From Bradyrhizobium sp. JYMT SZCCT0428 (GTDB lineage: Bacteria; Pseudomonadota; Alphaproteobacteria; Rhizobiales; Xanthobacteraceae), in the NCBI RefSeq assembly GCF_018131075.1, contig NZ_JAFCLS010000028.1, positions 1 to 64,000 on the forward strand: 64,000 bases of DNA. Direction: 5' to 3'. Both the position numbers and the translations under genes were made by a program. This document shows, in pieces, positions 62,412-64,000 of this stretch (positions are counted from its first letter, which is position 1; each line of letters opens with the position of its first letter). The notes beneath the pieces are model-generated. The model was given only the letters and a program-made list of their open reading frames with translations. It did no database searches and was not told the origin of the DNA.

Positions 62412-64000
62412 TTACAAAAAACTCTGCGGATCGACGTCGACCTCGAGTTTGAGATTGCCTTTTGTCTTCGGACCCGCCGCAAGCCATTCGCGCAAATAGT
62501 CCGACAGATCGACATTGCGCAGCGACTTCACCAACAGCCGAAAGCGATAGCGGCCCTTGATCACCGCCAGCGGTGCTTCGGCGGGGCCCAGCACCTGGAT
62601 GCGCTCGTCGATCGGCGCGATGGCGGCCAGCTTGCGCGCAAAACCTTCGGCGGTCGGCCGGTCACCGGCGGAAATGATCAGGCTGGCGAGCCGGCCGAAC
62701 GGCGGGTAGCCCGATCGCTCACGCTGATCGATTTCAGTGGCATAGAACGCCTCGCGATCGCTTGCGACCAACGCCTTCATCACGGGATGATCGGGCTGAT
62801 GGGTCTGCAGGTAACCGATGCCGCGGCCCTGGTCGCGCCCGGCGCGGCCGATCACCTGGTTGAGCAATTGAAACGTCCGCTCGGCCGCGCGCGGATCGCC
62901 ATTGCTCAGGCCCAAATCAGCATCGACGACACCGACCAGATTGAGCCGCGGGAAATTATGGCCCTTCGCCACCAATTGCGTGCCGATGATGATGTCGACG
63001 CGGCCCTCGGCGATTTCGTTCAGCTCGCTGCGCATGGTTTCGATCGAGGTGATCAGGTCGCTCGACAGCACCATGGTGCGCGCGTTTGGGAATAGTTGCG
63101 CGGCCTCCTCCTGCAGGCGTTCGACGCCGGGCCCGATGGCGGCGAGCGATTCCTCGGCAGCGCAATGCGGACAGATATTCGGGCGCGGCATCGAGAAGCC
63201 GCAATGGTGACAGACCAGCCGCTGGCGAAAGCGATGATCCACCAGCCAGGCGTCACAGATCGTGCAGGAGAAGCGATGCCCGCAGGCGCGGCACAATGTC
63301 AGCGGTGCGTAGCCGCGGCGATTGAGGAACAACAGCGCCTGCTCGCGCTTCTCGATCGCCTGCCCGATGTAATCGGCCAGCCGCGGCGAGACGAAGCGGC
63401 CGCGCGGCGGCGGCTCGCGGCGCAAATCGATCGCCTCGATATGCGGCATATGCTGGCCGCCGAAACGCGACGGCAATGCTATGCGCTGATAGCGCCCCTT
63501 GCGCGCGTTGACCTCGGTCTCGATCGACGGCGTGGCAGAAGCCAGGATGATCGGGATTTTGGCGATATGCGCGCGCACCACCGCCATGTCGCGGGCGTGA
63601 TAATGCGCGCCGTCATCCTGCTTGTAGGCCTGGTCGTGCTCCTCATCGACGATGATCAGGCCCAAATCCGCATAGGGCAGGAACAATGCCGAGCGCGCGC
63701 CGACCACGACCGGCGCTTCGCCGGCTGCGATCGCCGCCCAGTTGCGGGCGCGGGTGCGCGGCGTCAGTTCGGAATGCCACTCCAGGGGACGCCCCCCAAA
63801 GCGCTGCGCGAAGCGATCGAGGAATTGTCCTGTCAGCGCGATCTCCGGCATCAGGATCAGGGTCTGCTTGCCGCGGCGGATGATCTCGGCGATCGCCTCG
63901 AAATAGACTTCGGTCTTGCCCGAACCTGTGACGCCATCAAGCAGCGCGACGTGAAAGCTGCCGCTAGCTGCCAGCGCCCGCATTGCATCGACGGCGGTGA
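62412..64000 (-). CDS. priA: Primosomal protein N' (PriA helicase), N-terminal part beyond the window
   Basis: About 528 codons of the C-terminal helicase part are in the window; the frame is still open at 64000. Walker A LLDGVTGSGKTEVYFEAIAE, DEAH-box form VDEEHDQAYKQDDG, zinc region with cysteine pairs (CRACGHRFSCTICDAW and CHHCGFSMPRPNICPHC), helicase motifs GTQLVAKGHNFPRLNLVGVV and QVIGRAGRDQGRG. Restarts replication forks. Convergent with the PPOX-like gene. Confidence 0.97.
   Translation of the reverse strand, partial: TAVDAMRALAASGSFHVALLDGVTGSGKTEVYFEAIAEIIRRGKQTLILMPEIALTGQFLDRFAQRFGGRPLEWHSELTPRTRARNWAAIAAGEAPVVVGARSALFLPYADLGLIIVDEEHDQAYKQDDGAHYHARDMAVVRAHIAKIPIILASATPSIETEVNARKGRYQRIALPSRFGGQHMPHIEAIDLRREPPPRGRFVSPRLADYIGQAIEKREQALLFLNRRGYAPLTLCRACGHRFSCTICDAWLVDHRFRQRLVCHHCGFSMPRPNICPHCAAEESLAAIGPGVERLQEEAAQLFPNARTMVLSSDLITSIETMRSELNEIAEGRVDIIIGTQLVAKGHNFPRLNLVGVVDADLGLSNGDPRAAERTFQLLNQVIGRAGRDQGRGIGYLQTHQPDHPVMKALVASDREAFYATEIDQRERSGYPPFGRLASLIISAGDRPTAEGFARKLAAIAPIDERIQVLGPAEAPLAVIKGRYRFRLLVKSLRNVDLSDYLREWLAAGPKTKGNLKLEVDVDPQSFL

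Overview
The window looks like a Bradyrhizobium-type alphaproteobacterium (Nitrobacteraceae). This rests on the protein sequences and on the core gene order in the right half: rplU-rpmA, obgE, proBA-nadD-rsfS-rlmH, an EnvC-like gene with ctpA, an rppH-type gene, atpHAGDC and priA. The assignment comes from recognising families and gene order, not from a database search. The window falls into two halves with visibly different base composition. Positions 1-31.2 kb are AT-richer and accessory. From about 31.5 kb on, the DNA is GC-rich core chromosome.

Left end (1-7.9 kb): debris and small genes. There is an IS66 transposase tail, a csbD stress gene broken by two frameshifts and a stop, several short Bradyrhizobium-style hypotheticals, a transglutaminase-like protein, a secreted calcium-binding RTX-repeat protein without its own exporter, and an AEC-family permease.

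Catabolic island (8.1-29.4 kb). An eight-gene leftward array encodes an HpaB-like flavin monooxygenase, an AstE/AspA-type zinc deacylase, a flavin reductase, and a complete branched-chain-amino-acid-type ABC importer (binding protein, LivH, LivM, LivG, LivF). Two paralogous MarR regulators bracket it, one divergent from the monooxygenase and one at the far end. Next comes a gamma-glutamyltransferase-family amidohydrolase with an overlapping upstream ORF. A second leftward operon follows: gcvT-gcvH-gcvP-sdaA-glyA and an AhpD/CMD-like gene, preceded by a tandem glycine riboswitch. Together GcvTHP, GlyA and SdaA convert glycine to serine and then pyruvate, so this is a complete glycine-to-pyruvate unit under direct glycine sensing. 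An M20 amidohydrolase and a divergent LysR regulator close the island. I infer a pathway that imports an aromatic or amide-linked compound, hydroxylates and deacylates it, and recovers glycine as carbon and nitrogen. The substrate is not identifiable from sequence.

Boundary (29.4-31.6 kb): mostly non-coding. It holds the 3' half of a tRNA-Arg(CCU), an attachment-site-like scar, then an intact tRNA-Ser(CGA).

Core half (31.6-64 kb): an epoxide-hydrolase-like protein; a ROK-type kinase homologue whose fold segments appear circularly permuted; ribosomal proteins L21 and L27; a GNAT, a DMT exporter and a MaoC protein; ObgE; a phosphonate-monoesterase/sulfatase-type enzyme with an exported ankyrin protein; proline and NAD biosynthesis; ribosome factors RsfS and RlmH; cell-envelope genes (EnvC-like, CtpA, divergent polysaccharide deacetylase, RlpA-like); two tandem Nudix RNA pyrophosphohydrolases; the F1 ATP synthase operon; and the C-terminal part of PriA running off the right edge. 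Two genes here are broken: a Bug-type binding protein and a class III adenylate cyclase. Several different palindromic repeats sit only in this half, including two inside the atp operon.
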